Part shown: in pieces, positions 36,431 through 50,400 of the stretch | Layout: each line of letters begins with the position of its first letter | Numbering within the stretch: position 1 is the stretch's first letter | Origin: Synanceia verrucosa | Taxonomy: Eukaryota; Chordata; Actinopteri; Perciformes; Synanceiidae | Assembly (NCBI GenBank): GCA_029721515.1 | Contig: CM056569.1 | Coordinates: 14,864,007-14,928,006 of the forward strand | Direction of reading: 5' to 3' | DNA length: 64,000 nt | Program-made: the position numbers and the translations under genes | Notes under the pieces: generated by a model | What the model was told of the DNA's origin: nothing | Seen by the model: only the letters and a program-made list of their open reading frames with translations | Databases searched by the model: none

Positions 36431-36730
36431 CCATCCATTATCTACCGCTTATCCTCACATAGGGTCGTGGGGGGCTGGAGTCTATCCCAGCTGTCTTAGG
36501 GTGAAAGACAGGGTACACCCTGGACAAGTCTCCAGTTCATCACAGGACACATAGAGACAGACAACCACTCACACTCACATTCACACCTATGGTGAAGCCG
36601 GAGTACCAGAGAGAACCCACACGGACACGGGGAGAACATGCAAACTCCACACAGAAAGGGCCCGGGATTCGAACCCGGTACCTTCTTGCTGTGAGGCGAC
36701 AGTGCTAACCACTACACCACCGTGCCGCCC
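36431..36730 (-). mobile_element. tRNA-like SINE with an internal deletion
   Basis: This reverse-oriented copy runs from CCATCCATTATCTACCGC to CCGTGCCGCCC and is flanked by a perfect 13-bp duplication, ATTACAAAAATAT, at 36418-36430 and 36731-36743. It lacks roughly 60 bases near 36,592 that the 18.2 and 25.8 kb copies carry (the block with the AATTTAAATT and CATGCATG motifs). The B-box GGTTCGAATCC at 36665-36675 is intact on the minus strand. Confidence 0.87.
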
Positions 36731-36743
36731 ATTACAAAAATAT

Positions 36744-39700
36744 ATTGATGCATAATATGCATTTTGCTGAAAGCACAGAAAGGATTTGTGCTAATCAAAG
36801 ATGTTTTCTTATGTCTTTCGAATATGACGTGGGCCATGACATCTCTGCAGCATCACAGTAATTTATATAAAATGGCATTTTGGAAAACATAACCTTTTCC
36901 AAATATTGTAGTTGTACTGCAATTTCAAAACTTGGAATTTCAACAAATGTTGATTCATTATGCAGCCATTATTTGAGGTCCTGTATGTTTCTGATCAGGT
37001 ATCTGACACAGGTCAATACTACATTCATTCACTCTGAAAATAAGACGTACAATGTGCCAATAAACGTATACAAACATATGCTCTGAAGAAAAAACTGTTC
37101 ACATTCTGTTGCACACACTGACGTACTGTCTCTGCAATATATTTATGATCAGCGTTGCCCTTGGGTATTGTCTGTGCTGTGTAACTGACACACTCACAGT
37201 TCAAAGGTTAATGAAACATTTGCAGGTACGAGCGCTGACCCCGACATCCAAAGGCGCCGCTCTGTGCACTCAAAAGATGCATATTGTTAATTTTAGTATG
37301 CATTATTCTTCAGGGCAGACGAGCTATACATAGCTTTATGGCCTAGCTTTGTGGCCTCCAGTCAAGGCACTTTACCTCGTTAAAAGATCCTGTTAAATAA
37401 TTAATCGAGTCCATCAGCTTCAAAGGCAATGATCAATCGATTGAGCAACTCCCTCATCCCATTCCTGAGGAAGCTGAGGAAGCTGTGTTTCCCTTCTTCA
37501 CTAATGATTTATACTCAGTGCTTCTAACCAAACACGCCAAGACTAAGAAGTCAAACGACAGTAATGCTGAAAAGCGATGTCTAGCCTGATCATCTCTGAT
37601 CATCCCATATCCCAGAGGAATAGTGCTCGTACTGTAGTTTTTAATGATTTACACTGATCTATAAATGTGGAATCACAAGGAAGTTGATAAGGTAAGACTG
37701 ACTGCTGTTCTTGAAAGGTCATCTCATAATGGTAGTTACTTAGTAGTATGGGATGGAAGGCGATGGCTGAGGAAGAGGGCCCCTGATGACTGTTGCTTTG
37801 CCGTCAGCTCTGACCCTCGTCTTGGGGTCAGTATCACCAGCATATTTCTCTGCCTTTGGGTCTCCTCGGCAATGCAAACCTGACAGCAGCTGTATTTTTT
37901 CATCCAGTTGAAGCTGGTATCGTTAATCATCCACATCTTCCTTTTCGTGCCTTGGTCCTCTTTGTGCCCCAGGCTTCTCTCCTCCTTTTTTTCTCCTTTA
38001 GTCCCTCACCTTCTTGTCTGCCCTCCATATCTTCGTCTGCTGAGTACAGACTTAGTTTCAATTCATCTCAACTATGTCATAGTGCACACTGTGGTCAGTA
38101 TGTATTGCGCTGAAAGTACTAACATTGTGGTAAATTTCGCATTTTCATTCCAAAACTCTGTAAGTGTCTCGAAGCATGCCATCAAGAGGGACGTATGATT
38201 TTTGTGGTGATCTCAGCACAGTGTACCCAGCTGCTGTGAAGTAGACTGAGAAGCTGGAAGCAGAATGGAAGTTATAAGCGCAGTCACCAAAGACCTCTGA
38301 GCAACAACCAGAAAAGGCTTAGGGGGCAGTTTGATGTGAACATCATTCTTCTTTCACTTCTTCTGTGCTCTCTGAAGTATTGAAGATGTATTTGTGTAAG
38401 TAGGATGATATATCTGAGGGAAATGGCTAATTACCTTGTGTCAAACAGCCAATAATATAATCATCTTCCTTTTGTTGTATCACTGCTACTGTAATGGGAA
38501 TCTCTGTTCTTTAATGAGGACATAACTCAGTAAGCCAGGGTCATCTGTTTTGTCTTTTGCCCTTCAAATCTATGAAGAGGAGCAACATCTTATCCTTGCT
38601 ATCGACTTGGGAAATTTCAAAAGTGGATTTTTCCAGTGTGTTGAGAAAGTCAATTAGTTTCATGTGATCATCTTGCCTCGGTGGTATAGTATCGTCATTT
38701 CTTTTAGCATTGTCCAGTGTAACTCAGCAGTGGATCTTATCTTCTAGGAATGTTTAACAGCCCACAATAACCCAAATAGACTTAACAGCATACTTTGCAT
38801 TTTGAGATTTATTAAATTTGCAGTAAATTGCTGTTAAAATGAATATTAAATGCATTTAATATGCAACAAGACCGTGCATAAATGTAAATTGTTTTAATGA
38901 CATCCTTAAGAAATAATAGAATTCAGAGTGCATGCTGATAATTCTATGAAGATAATTTTTCCCCGATTATGTCTTTGATTTACATAATGTATTAACATGA
39001 ATGACGAAGTAAGAATTGATTTAATTGAGTAAATTTTAACGCACTGCTCAGAAAAATCACACATTAAGACGTCCACCCAAAATGTTGACAACTGCACATA
39101 AAAAAGTATTTTCCCAAAATATTTACCAAAGTATTTTCTTCAGTCAGTCTCTATGTTTTCACTCTCCAGTGTTAAGATCTCTCTGAGAACCAGGGTTGAC
39201 AAACAACTAAATCTCCACACAGAGAGCGAGGAAGGAATGGATGAGAATGAAAAGAAACAGTGAGGTTGAGTAGGAGTGAGTACACGGACTCAACTCTCAC
39301 CTCAACCAACGCAGCACAGCCTCCTTAGGCAGCTTTTACAACACCGTACAGGGAAGGCAGCCGTGCTGGCTCCGGTTACCTCTGGCCTTCTCCAACGTTT
39401 GGCTTCCCAGTAGGGCGTTGCTTCATCCCAGCTACAGGGCATAACTTTCCTAAACCTGAAATTTCATTGGCAGAAACTCTTTGTACTCCCTAATTCCATA
39501 GTGAGTTGTTTTCCTCCAATAGGCCACAACAGAGTCAGGTATTATTTCTGAGCTGCAGAAAACACATGCTTTGGGCTATTCTCACAAACAGTAAGGGTTA
39601 TCTTCCAACAAAATACCACACAGACATAGTAGCAGCCAAAATGTTTGACCTTCTATATAAAGAATGGGCTGTTGTTGAGAAACAAAGCCCCAGATACTAT

Positions 39701-42700
39701 GTTTTCTCAAGACTGCTTTATGTGTCTGGTCCTATGGCTCGTTGGGTTCAATGGTCCATGTTAACTGATGTTATATGTGAGAGTTAAGGGCTTTATTCCC
39801 ACTGGGGCCACATATGATTAAAATATATGCCTTTACAAGCATCCACTCAGTGACAGACAGTAGTGTTATTTAAGCAGACTCCTTCTGGAGGCACAACACA
39901 TCTTATTGTTCAGTTAGGCCTCGTTTGGTAGAATGAAGCAGGCATCATTTGACCTAATTTTGGCATGACTGCTGTTATCATGAAGAGAAGCTACTGGACA
40001 TAGGTTAGCATACATAGCTACATACATACATGCTAAGCCAGTTAGCTGGTCTGGTAAACCTCCATGTTAATGAGTGCAATAGTCATGAAAAACTTTTCTC
40101 TTTGCCTTTTATGCTTGTTGCTCAATTTTTTTACCTGATATGGTAAAAAAAACTAACCAACTAACCAATCTGATATCAAATGACACACAAAGCAAAACTG
40201 CAAGTGGGTGCTCATGTACAGCTCCTGTATGACCATGACATTTGTCATTTCCCCAGCTGTAGGAATGGACATTGATCCATGTCGAGCTGGTTGTCCACTC
40301 CTTTTAGCTCAACCGCCACTGGCTCATTGTAATGCCTCAGTGTCCTACAGGTGTCATTGGACCCCATTACTGGAGACAGGCTTGATTGGCTATGCAAGAC
40401 ACCTTGGCTCATTAGGGGAAATGGAAGCGGTGAGATTCCCATTTTCACGGCTTCTCTCATTCACATATTGGCCAAAGATTTGTCTGATGTGTGACTGGCA
40501 GGATGAAAGTGACTGGAACTTTTCAACGTATTAACACAGTGACCGTGCAGTGCTAGTTACTCACATGCATAGGAATACAATTTTTCATTTCTATACTCGG
40601 AAATCTTACAGGTTACCACTTTAATATGCAGTCAGATCAGAGCTATCATTTAGTAACTATCCTAGTAACTTCTACACTGCATTTATCTGTGCACTGTTAA
40701 ACTCAGCACAAACTTAACTAGACGCCTTGAGATAGAGAGGCTTGAAAATATCAAATATAATATTGAATTGACATACGTGTGTGTCTGGCAGTGTAATTGT
40801 TTGGGAACACGTCTGACCAGGTCTTTATTGTTGTAGTCACAAACCTCTGTTGAGCTTAATCCTCACTGGATACACATTATGAATTTACTGACCACAAACA
40901 CACATGTACAGACACACAACTCCCACCTCTCCCTCTGTCTGCCTTAAATTGATAAATGATGCATAATGTAGGATTTGAGAGCTTTCTCACGCACAGCACA
41001 ATCTGTGCTGCACTCAGTTAAGATCCACTGGCCTCGGTCAAGTGTCTTATAATCCTGATATGCTTGTTAGGCTGAGCATTTTTTTCAACAAATTACAATA
41101 TATTTTTCAAAATGTAAGTGTTTAAAGATTTCAAGTTCAGCCCGAAAGCTTATTTTTTTGAGCCTTACCTTGTTGGAATGAATCAGCTAATATTGTTAGC
41201 GAGTGTATAGACCACTCTCAGTGAAACATTGGATTAAAACAAATACAAAACAATACCATTGATTTATTGAGAACAAATTTTTTTTATTATTAAAATAGCT
41301 GCAGGTCAATGACTAATTGTTGCAGTTCTGCTCCAGGAAAAAAAAAAAAAAAAAAGAATGGTGATCATTTCATATTCTATATGAGGCATTTGTTTATCCT
41401 GTTTTTTCCAGATATTGCCATATCACATGGAAAGCATGATAGACTATTAATGGTTCTAGCTTCAAAAAGATCTGAATAACCGTCTGTGCTGTTATTATTT
41501 TATGAAGCACTGCTGATTTATTGATAATAATTTTATATGCTTCTAAATATTAATGTCCTTGTAAAATGTAGAAGCTTGCATTTGGCTTAGGGGTTCAGCT
41601 AATAACTTAATTGCTGAACAAATGGGGATCATTTGGGTTAGAGGTTGTGTGACTTAGTGCTGCAGATCAACTAATGTCACCATGTCAGCGGTCGTCACGG
41701 CTAGGTAGGTGAGGTCGAGGTCTAGTGTGTGCCCTTGTTCCCATCATTATCGCCTCTCAACCATACTAGGTCATTGTCACTCCCAAACACACACACACAC
41801 ACACACTGCCACATCCATGCGTATGTCATGTATTCACCTTTCTTTGGTGAGCGTTTCAGAAGCACACAGGTTATTTACAACCATGGCCTCGGCTCTCCTC
41901 CACACGCAATTAAAAAGCTGTTTGGATGCTCTCGCGGTCATCTATCCTTCCCTTCTATACTCCCCCCTTTCCTTTTATTTTTTCCTCCATTTTGCTCACT
42001 GGAGGGGAGCTTTTTCATCACGCCACAGATGACATCCTCCTTTTTGTCAAGGTCGCAGAGGAAGGGCTCCCAGATGATTGTTGTCACCTGTCACCCCTTT
42101 TTTCTTCTCAGCATCAGTTTTCCCTGTGATGTGCTGATTGCGCCGACACCATACAAGCTATTGCTGAAGGCAGCTGCTGCTCTGCTGCCATGAGCATATT
42201 CTCTGAGTGCAAAGTGTTTAGCCAATTCATTGTCACAACGTAAGTGGTGATTTGCAAAGGCCATGTTCGTTAATGATGCTTTTCATGGGCAGAATGTCAT
42301 ATCCTTATGACTTCAACAGATCCATTTTAGGTCTGGTCAGGTAGTCCATCCTATAATATTAATATACATTAATATGTGACTTGAACACTTTGTGGGTGTG
42401 TTAGAGATGAGGTGATCTATGGAGGTGATTATTCCTTAACCATCATCCTGCCAGACTCAACTTTGATGCTCCCCCTCATTCTCATGTTAACCCCTCCCTA
42501 CCTTTTAATTTCTTACTGTGATTCACAGTTAGGATGGGATTTTTTTTCTCCCCCTACTGTACTATTCCACAGCTCTCCTTTATTGCTCCCCACTGTGATC
42601 TACTGGTGCACCCTTCTTTTTGGCTTCCCTCCTCTCCTCCTCTCCCTCCTCCATCTTGTCCCACAAGTTCCTGGAGGTGACAGACAACGAATGAGGACAC

Positions 42701-43419
42701 TCATTGTTACGCCAGCTAGAGCAAAGCCATGCATTTTTAATCTGCTCTAACACCGTTCTGCCTCTCTCTCTCTCTCTCTCCATCTGCATCCTGTCCCCCA
42801 GCCACAGCTTGATTCACACCCAGCAGCGAGGCATTTCACCTGGGACCACAAACCTTAGTGTCCTGCATGCCGCTGGTGCTTGTACCCTGCTGTGTGTGTT
42901 GCTGTGTGTACATGTGTGTGTATGGCAGACACCTCTGCAGTGTAGTTGTGCTTCAGGGCCTCACAGCTTGTGTCAGACGGGTGGGGGGGGGGGTCAGATA
43001 AAGGGAGGGGGTCTGACCTTCAGCCATTGGCTCTCACACACAGATGAACATTTTGTCCACTGCAGGATTGGAACTAATAGCACTATTACTGAAGCCTTTG
43101 GTTGTCAGCTGACAGCAGCCTCTTGTGTGACGAGATCAATGGATTCATCAATAAGAGACTTGGCAGATATTTAGCATTGTTGATTGAGAAAATGAGAATC
43201 CCATACAGAAAATAAATGCATCTGTTTTGTCGGTCTTACACAGAGACATTGACGAGTTAACATTTTTAAATGAAGGATTCACACTCGTTGCTTTTTTCAG
43301 GTGAATCTATTTCACTATTGCATTATAATAAGACAAATACTCTGTCCTCAATCTGTTTTGTGCTAATTTTGCATAGTGATGATGGATTAAATTATACTGA
43401 GAAGTGCAGGCCTTGACAG
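36744..43419. other. No gene seen: long unique stretch
   Basis: Almost free of recognisable transposons. It contains an A run at 41,339-41,355, (AC)n at 41,787-41,806 and (CT)n at 42,762-42,781. Pyrimidine-rich sequence at 41.9-42.8 kb gives low-complexity frames of up to 156 codons that I do not regard as genes. Candidate conserved blocks are listed as findings. Confidence 0.55.
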
Positions 43420-43422
43420 TAA

Positions 43423-43920
43423 GGCTCCGTCCACACAACAACAGCATGATAACGCTTATCGCAACGTTGCCGAAAGTATTTCTGTATTTTCAGAGAAACC
43501 CAAGAAAAAGAATACAACGAGCATGCGCAGGAAGCCCTGCTCATGTCCATTCACGGGCTCCGTATAAACACAACACCGAGAAGAAAAAAGGAAAAACGCT
43601 AGTAAACTTAGCAGCACTTGTATCGCATATGCTACTCTGTAATCCGCCATCATTTTTGAACAAGCTGTTGTGACAGACTGGTGCGCTCTGGATTTTAAGA
43701 TCCTACTTCTAGTCATGATGATATGGTGTCATTGTTAGCAACAACGCTGTGTACATACTGCAACTCCGAAACGGCGTTGTCAGATCTTCTCACTCTGGAA
43801 CCCATTACCACCAGAAAATAGAGTTTTGGCCGGACAAGGCCGGAGCCGTCTGTACGCAGGGCGGAATGTGTATTAAAGATTGTCGGATTGACAGAATTCT
43901 GTTGTCGTGTGGACGGCACT
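43423..43920. mobile_element. Miniature DNA transposon, PIF/Harbinger-like
   Basis: Terminal repeats GGCTCCGTCCACACAACAAC and GTTGTCGTGTGGACGGCACT are inverted copies with a few mismatches. TAA flanks both sides (43420-43422 and 43921-43923), consistent with the 3-bp target of PIF/Harbinger elements. It is 498 bp with no transposase. Class rests on duplication length, so another superfamily remains possible. Confidence 0.65.
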
Positions 43921-44336
43921 TAAGAGTAGCCAGATTACCTTTGGCAGCCATTTTGAGAAACTGGTAACCAATTTCAGAAAAAATAGAACAAAGAATACAA
44001 AGTGTTTTGTAATAAAGCTCTATTTGTTATTAAACTGACATAACTGCATACTATTGTAATTTCTCAAACTACAGTATAAGGGGATTTAAAAAAAAACAAA
44101 AAACAAAACAGCCTGGTGTTCCTTGGTGTTTCTGTGTAAATTATGTATAACTTTTAAGATTGAGCAGTCTATAAATATGATGGTCATCCATAAAGTGAAA
44201 AATATGACAAAAATAAGAAAATGATTGTCAGAAGAAGTCCCCTCAACCACATCAAGTAAGCCTCAAAGGTTACTTTAGAAACTCTCGCTAAATCTGAACC
44301 TTCCTTCATATATAGGATGACTTTGACATAAACCAC

Positions 44337-44370
44337 AGGGTGTTTCCATTATTTTGGACACCCCCTGTAT
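44337..44370. repeat. Possible transposon end fragment
   Basis: CAGGGTGTTTCCATTATTTT followed by GGACACCCCCTGTA resembles a Tc1-like terminus. No partner end was found. Confidence 0.3.
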
Positions 44371-46659
44371 GTTCTGTCTGCTCACACAGTACAGGCTGTT
44401 TACATGAGTAGATGGCTATAAATATTAGGAAGGAAATGTGGAGATCATATGTCATTCTGGGTGTATTAACAATCAAGCCTATTTTTAGCACCACCCATGC
44501 ACTTAATGTGTAACCAGATTTATGATTGCAATAACATACGTCTGATGCCACCAAGTTTATAACCAGTTTATTTACATGGCTCTCACATGTGTGTGGACAG
44601 CATAATGGAAGTCATTACTCTCCTGCCCTGTGCGCCATTCTAATAGGGCATTAGTATGCTCTTAGTGGCGCCGTCGGTATTGAACTCTTCCTCTGCTTGA
44701 GAGAAGACTAACTGCTTCTGGATCTTCCCTTCATTCTCTCCCTCCTTTCCCCTTCTGATGTCACCTCACCTCTTTTCCTCCCCACGTGCCCCCCTCCCTG
44801 CTGTTCTCCCTCCTCGTGCTTGAAAACGGTGAATTAGCTCCAGCCTTCAACAGGGAGCTGCCTTTAATGAAGCCATTGTGTTTGTACTCTGAGCCGGCGC
44901 CGTTTCGAAATTGAAATTGGATGTTCTCTCCCCGCTCGGTTCCTCTTACCTTCCAGCTCCCAACACGGCTCTAGCTTCCTCCATTATCTCCCGCATTCTT
45001 CGCCACAATGCTCCTCATTGTGTGTCTCAATATGCGGGCATGTTTTCTGAACGCATGCAAGAGCTCCCAGGCGCGCTTCCAAGTCCCCGCACCTGGTTGC
45101 ATAATATGCTTCACTCACATGCATACTTATGCAGAAGCAGCATACCGCTTTGTGTAGTATGAATGCTTGGAGATGTACACTTGGTCAGATATACATATTC
45201 CCCTTTTCATCCAATAGACAGCCCCTTTACCATGGTCCAATTTGCACTAATGCTCTATTCTGGCACCCAGAGCTCCCTGCACACTGGTCGTCTCCATAGT
45301 ACATAGTACTCTCTTCTTCTCTATACAGCTACTGTCATCCGTTATCCTTCAAGCTGGTTTATTGCTGCTGCTGTTGCTGTTCTCACTGTGTGACTACCTG
45401 TCCTGACCTTGCTCCATTCTTCACACGTGGCCACCCTGCCGCCTGGGAAGCCATCAACAAAGATCTACGCTCACCAAATCCTGCCTGTGAAGCAGGGGGC
45501 CTTTCTGTATCCCCTCGCCACACTCAGGCTCTTAGCAAGCGCTTTAGTCTCACTTCCCCCTCCTCCCAATATATCCCACTCTACTCTCCTGGTAATGGTC
45601 GAGAATGAAGGAGAGAGCTTGTTTCTGTTCACTGCCCCAGTTGGCTCCTTGTCTTCATCCTACTACTCTATTGTTGTTGGGACTTACCCACGGCCCAACA
45701 GGAATGTGCCAGAATAGAGATGTGTGTGAGTTTATTTAGGGAGACTGAAAAATGAAATGAATTAGCAGGTGGAGGTAACATTTAAAACATTCAAATAGTG
45801 GTATGTTTTCAATCAAAAAAAAATAACAAACCATACAAATTAGTATTGCTCCATCATAATAATTATTATTTATCACTACTTAAACAGGTAGGTCCCCTAA
45901 ACATTAGATCATCTCTTTACCAAGGGAGTCCTGGTACAAACAGCAGCAGTAAGATCTGTTAATAATAAAGCATGGCTGCAGCTTGTGCACTAAGGTGCTG
46001 GCAAGAGGTCAATGGAAAATTAGCAATCAAACATCATCAGTATGTTATGTTTTTTTTTAAATACTGCAAAAATGTGGCTGTTGATTAAGTAGTGACATAA
46101 TGTTATGTGATGTTAATGTTATAATAGCCTGATTGTGGCATCTAGTCTTGGTGAAAACACACACTTTATAATATTTACCACAATGGAGTCCAATTTTTTT
46201 GGGTCCGGCTGTCCACAACATTTTCTGAGGAAAATAAACCCCTGCTGTAAAGGGGATCAAGCACTTTGACCCTATGCTTTACTTCTGTATTATCTATGAT
46301 CAAGTGTGTTCACTTGTAAGCACTGATAAACACTCTCATAGCAGTTGTTTTGGGGTTGGCAAAGTCTGAATCTGCAGTGGCTGACTCGCCTTCTAGTTAT
46401 TTATCAACACATTTGGTGATGTTGTGTCTTCAGTTGAAAAATATCAGCGTACGGTTTGACACAAATCATGAGCTTGACTACCCTGGCTAACCTGGTGAGT
46501 TGGTGCATTGCCAAAACTTTTCAGGTGAAACTTTTTTCCAACCAAACCAAAAGTCCTGCAGAATACACGAGCAGCCTAAACTGTACGCACTGCTCTGCTA
46601 CATTTACAGCTATAGTGTCTCCATTAACTTCATACTCACTTTCTGTGGTACACACACAG

Positions 46660-46694
46660 TCTCTCTCTCTCTCTGTCTCTCTCTCTCTCTCTCT
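46660..46694. repeat. (TC)n microsatellite
   Basis: CT repeats interrupted once by G at 46675. They follow a short ACACAC tract at 46650-46658. Confidence 0.9.
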
Positions 46695-47465
46695 GCACAG
46701 AGAAATGTTAAGCACAACCTACGCACAGAGATACATAAAAATCCATAATTCCCCAATGCTTGGACCCGGCAGGTCGCCCAGGATTGCAATACACTGGCAG
46801 AAACCCTGCTATGCATGGGCCACAGGCTGAGAACTGTTTGACAGCCTCAGTCCAATTTTAGTTTATGTTTTTAATCCCTTTTTGACAAAATTCCACCAGC
46901 GTTTTCTCTGGGCCTCCAATGTGACCCACCAAACACCTCCCTACACTAAATGACACTTTTTGTCAGGATTATAGAAGAAAGATGCAAACGAGATATTTTT
47001 TACTGCTTGTGTGACTTGATAAATAACCTAGAACAACAGTGGTAGCACAGACAAAGTCTGGGGGTCATTATGGAATTACCACTGCATTATAGCTGCTTTA
47101 GTGCTGGTGGATGTGCACAGTGTGAGCTGGCTGTAGTTCACTCAGCAGTATGGCAGAGGTAATTACCCCAGCGGTGTCTGGCTCGAACTTTCCCAGATGG
47201 CCCCGTGGCTTAAACGTGTCTCTGAGAGGAAGTTTGTTTTTACTATTTGTAATAACCGTTGATCTGTGAGAATCGGTGTGGATGTGTTTATACAGATCTA
47301 TATATCCTTTTAGGTTGGAACTTTTGTTTCGCTGGCTCCCTTTATTGTTGCCTGGTTATGTTTATAATGAAAGAGATGCCGTTTGCCTAAACCTTGCTGA
47401 AGGGCAGAGATTTATCCAAAGCTGGTTTGCCTCCTATTGCAGCTTTTTGTTCCCCATTTATCGAG

Positions 47466-47492
47466 ACACACACACACACACACACACACACA
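47466..47492. repeat. (AC)n microsatellite
   Basis: About 13 AC units with a further interrupted AC tract to 47514. Confidence 0.9.
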
Positions 47493-50400
47493 GATATACA
47501 CAGACACACACACAATTTGTTGGATGAAATTATTGGTTGCATATTTTATATCCTATATCATTATTTCTGTTCTATTTTTCTTGGCTGTATTTCCGAATAC
47601 ATTTTCAGTCACCCGTTTTCCTACTGGAATCATAAACGTTGAGCTCATAACTGCACACAGTACAAAACACACACACGTCAATGCATGGACACAATACAGA
47701 TATACACCATACAATGCATGGAAAAATACTACATTGCAGATCTTCATATGATTAATTTATTCATTTTTTTTTATATATCTCCCCGCTTGTGAAATTTACA
47801 CTGACTACAAGTTCCTGATGGTACTGATGCTCGGTTTTATGGTAAACTTAAGCATGTTATATGAAGCTTCCCTTCCCAACAGACAGGATAAGTGTCCGTG
47901 AAGTAACGATCTCTGCTACATTTTTCCTCACTTTGTGACAGAGGGAAATAACATGTGTTTCTGTGTGTGCTGCTTGACCTCAGAGGTTAAAGGATCTGCT
48001 GTGCTTCAGTGAGTAGTCAATGCTTTTGCTGAGAACTGGTTATTGTAAGCAAAAAAAACCTGTTATGATGCCAAATCAATAGGTGAGCCTATTGATTTCA
48101 TCTCCAGATAACATGAACGCCAGCATCTTAAACTAAACAGACACACCTGAGACAACGTCCACAACTTCTGATGGATGGAATTTACAAGGTCATGGTTGGT
48201 CCATTTCGTATTGATTGGCTCGAACCACTGTCTTTTAGCTTTTCCACTTGCTTTCAATAGTAAATCCTGAGGCAGTGAGTGGTTTCAATTGGCCTCAAGG
48301 CAGCTGGTGCAATATTATTTTATTCCAGGGGTCATAATTTATCTTGTCTGTAATAACCCCACTGAGGCTGTTGGGAGGAAGATACAGTTTGTCTTGCGTG
48401 TTCAGTGTTGGATGCCCAAAGAACTCCTCCTGCCGTTTCTAGCCTTTTTCACAGAGCGAGTGTTAGCACTACTTACATAATCTGAGCCTTTATTCTCAAC
48501 CACTGTTTCCCCCTCAATCCAGCCTGTCTCTCTTCTCCTCTCTCTTCTGCCTAACCTACTTCTGCCCATGGGCCCACTGATACTTGCGTATTCTGTCCTT
48601 CTGTCCCCTTTTTCACAGCTCCCCATGTATCTGTGGCCATGTGTGGATATGTGCCCACAAATCTGTGTGTCAACTCGTATCTTTTCATGCTAAATTCTTG
48701 CCACTTCTTTGTTCAGAGTCACAAAGCAGCACTGCATGCCTGTACATGTTCCAACTCCTCAGATTTAGAGCTGAACTGAATCAATATTTTCAGAGCAGGG
48801 TCAGTTCCATTTCTCAGCAGTTATTCTTAGTCACTTCCTCCGTTCCACCTTAAAAGAGGTAAGGGAGCTGCAGAGACAGCCTTGATACTGCTTGTCTACA
48901 TGTGAGAGGAGCCGGATGAGAGGTCTTCTCTTAGGCACTGCTTTAAACCATATTGCCTGATCAATATACCACCGTGGAGTGCAGTGAGTGAATTGAGAGG
49001 CAAATAATGAGTTCAGCGAGTCTACATGGGCTGTGAAATTAAACACATTGCTCACCTGCTGTAGATATCGGTGGGCCTTGACTCCTAATAATCATATCTG
49101 AGCCCTAACATCAATGGAAATGGCTAAGCTGGAGTGATGGGTAGAATATCCACGGGCCAATTTATTGCTGCTGTCGGTCTCCCAGTCTGCTGTGTGCTTG
49201 TGTTTCATTTGATCCCTCTGAAATGTTTGCAACAGTAAGACCCTCCATCAGACTCTACCCGGGATATTGAAATGTCAATACCGTTTACAAATATGCAGTT
49301 TCCATGATGTCCTCTCAGTGTTTATGTCTAAGTTCACAAGGTATGAGGTCTAAAAGCCAATAAACATTAAAGAGGTTGGTAATAATTGCAGGTTTCCTCT
49401 GAATAAGATTTGTTGCTAATGGTATTTTTTTATGATGGCTGCAGACAGCTGAAAGCATCTTAACCACCAAAATTGCTTCAACTTTCCAAGTTCATTATTC
49501 CTTCCTTAACACCTCATCGCCTGAATTAAAATATTTGGTATTCTTACTCTGCTGAGTAAAATCTGTCACCATTCACTGTATGAAAGGGCATTTCAGATCC
49601 TTCCAACCCAACTCTTGTGATGATGATGTGTGTCAAAAACACAATCGCAAAGTCTGTTCACTCTGTTATATTTTATTGTGGTTACACCACTCCATTTCAA
49701 CCTTCTTTCTCTGACTCTGTTCATCAGCCCCTTTCACTCAAAAGTGCTCTGCTGGCCGGGTACACAGGTAGCTTTTGGGAGGTTAGGTTGGCGGCTTCTT
49801 AAAATATAGGGCAGCTTCCCTAATAAGGTGCAGATATCAGGCCTATGGCATGAGTGAAGCAAATTGCTTTTTGACAGTATATTTAAGATGGTAATCGACT
49901 GTCATTTACCACAGCCAATTCGCTCTGAATTGCTACGTGTGCTTCAGCGTCCTCCCTCTCCTGCTCTCTTACCACTTCTTTCTATCTGCAGACCCTCTCA
50001 TTTTTCTTGTCTGATTCGTTCATAAGTCATTGGAGTGAGAAGCAAGAGCGATACTTCCTCCACAGCCTCACATACATGGGCACAACCACAGGAATATCCA
50101 TAATGGATCAAAGTCAGTATTATAGTCATGAATCCATTGCTTGCTCTATGTTCTAAGGAGAAGGCTGTTTGACAGTGGTAGTTGTACATCTGTTTTGCAG
50201 ACGTGCAGTAACATGAAGGTGTGTAGCTGTATTCATGTTCATGAGTGGTTGTGTTTATATATTAAAAAAACTGGTGCTATAATTATTCAGGTTTATTTCC
50301 CTTCCTAAAATATATAATTCATAAATCTCACAACTTCCATTCTAATTGCTGGTGGGTTCAGTGGGTGGGAAAAAACAATAGCAATGCCTGCGTTCCTTTA

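Noticed and set aside
41729..42193. 154-codon open frame rich in Ser, Pro, Phe and His
   Set aside because: Its composition comes from pyrimidine-rich DNA and an (AC)n tract. There is no domain, and overlapping frames are equally open.
42704..43174. 156-codon open frame
   Set aside because: It is low-complexity, runs through (CT)n and G-run sequence, starts at a non-ATG codon (CTG-type context), and has no family signature.
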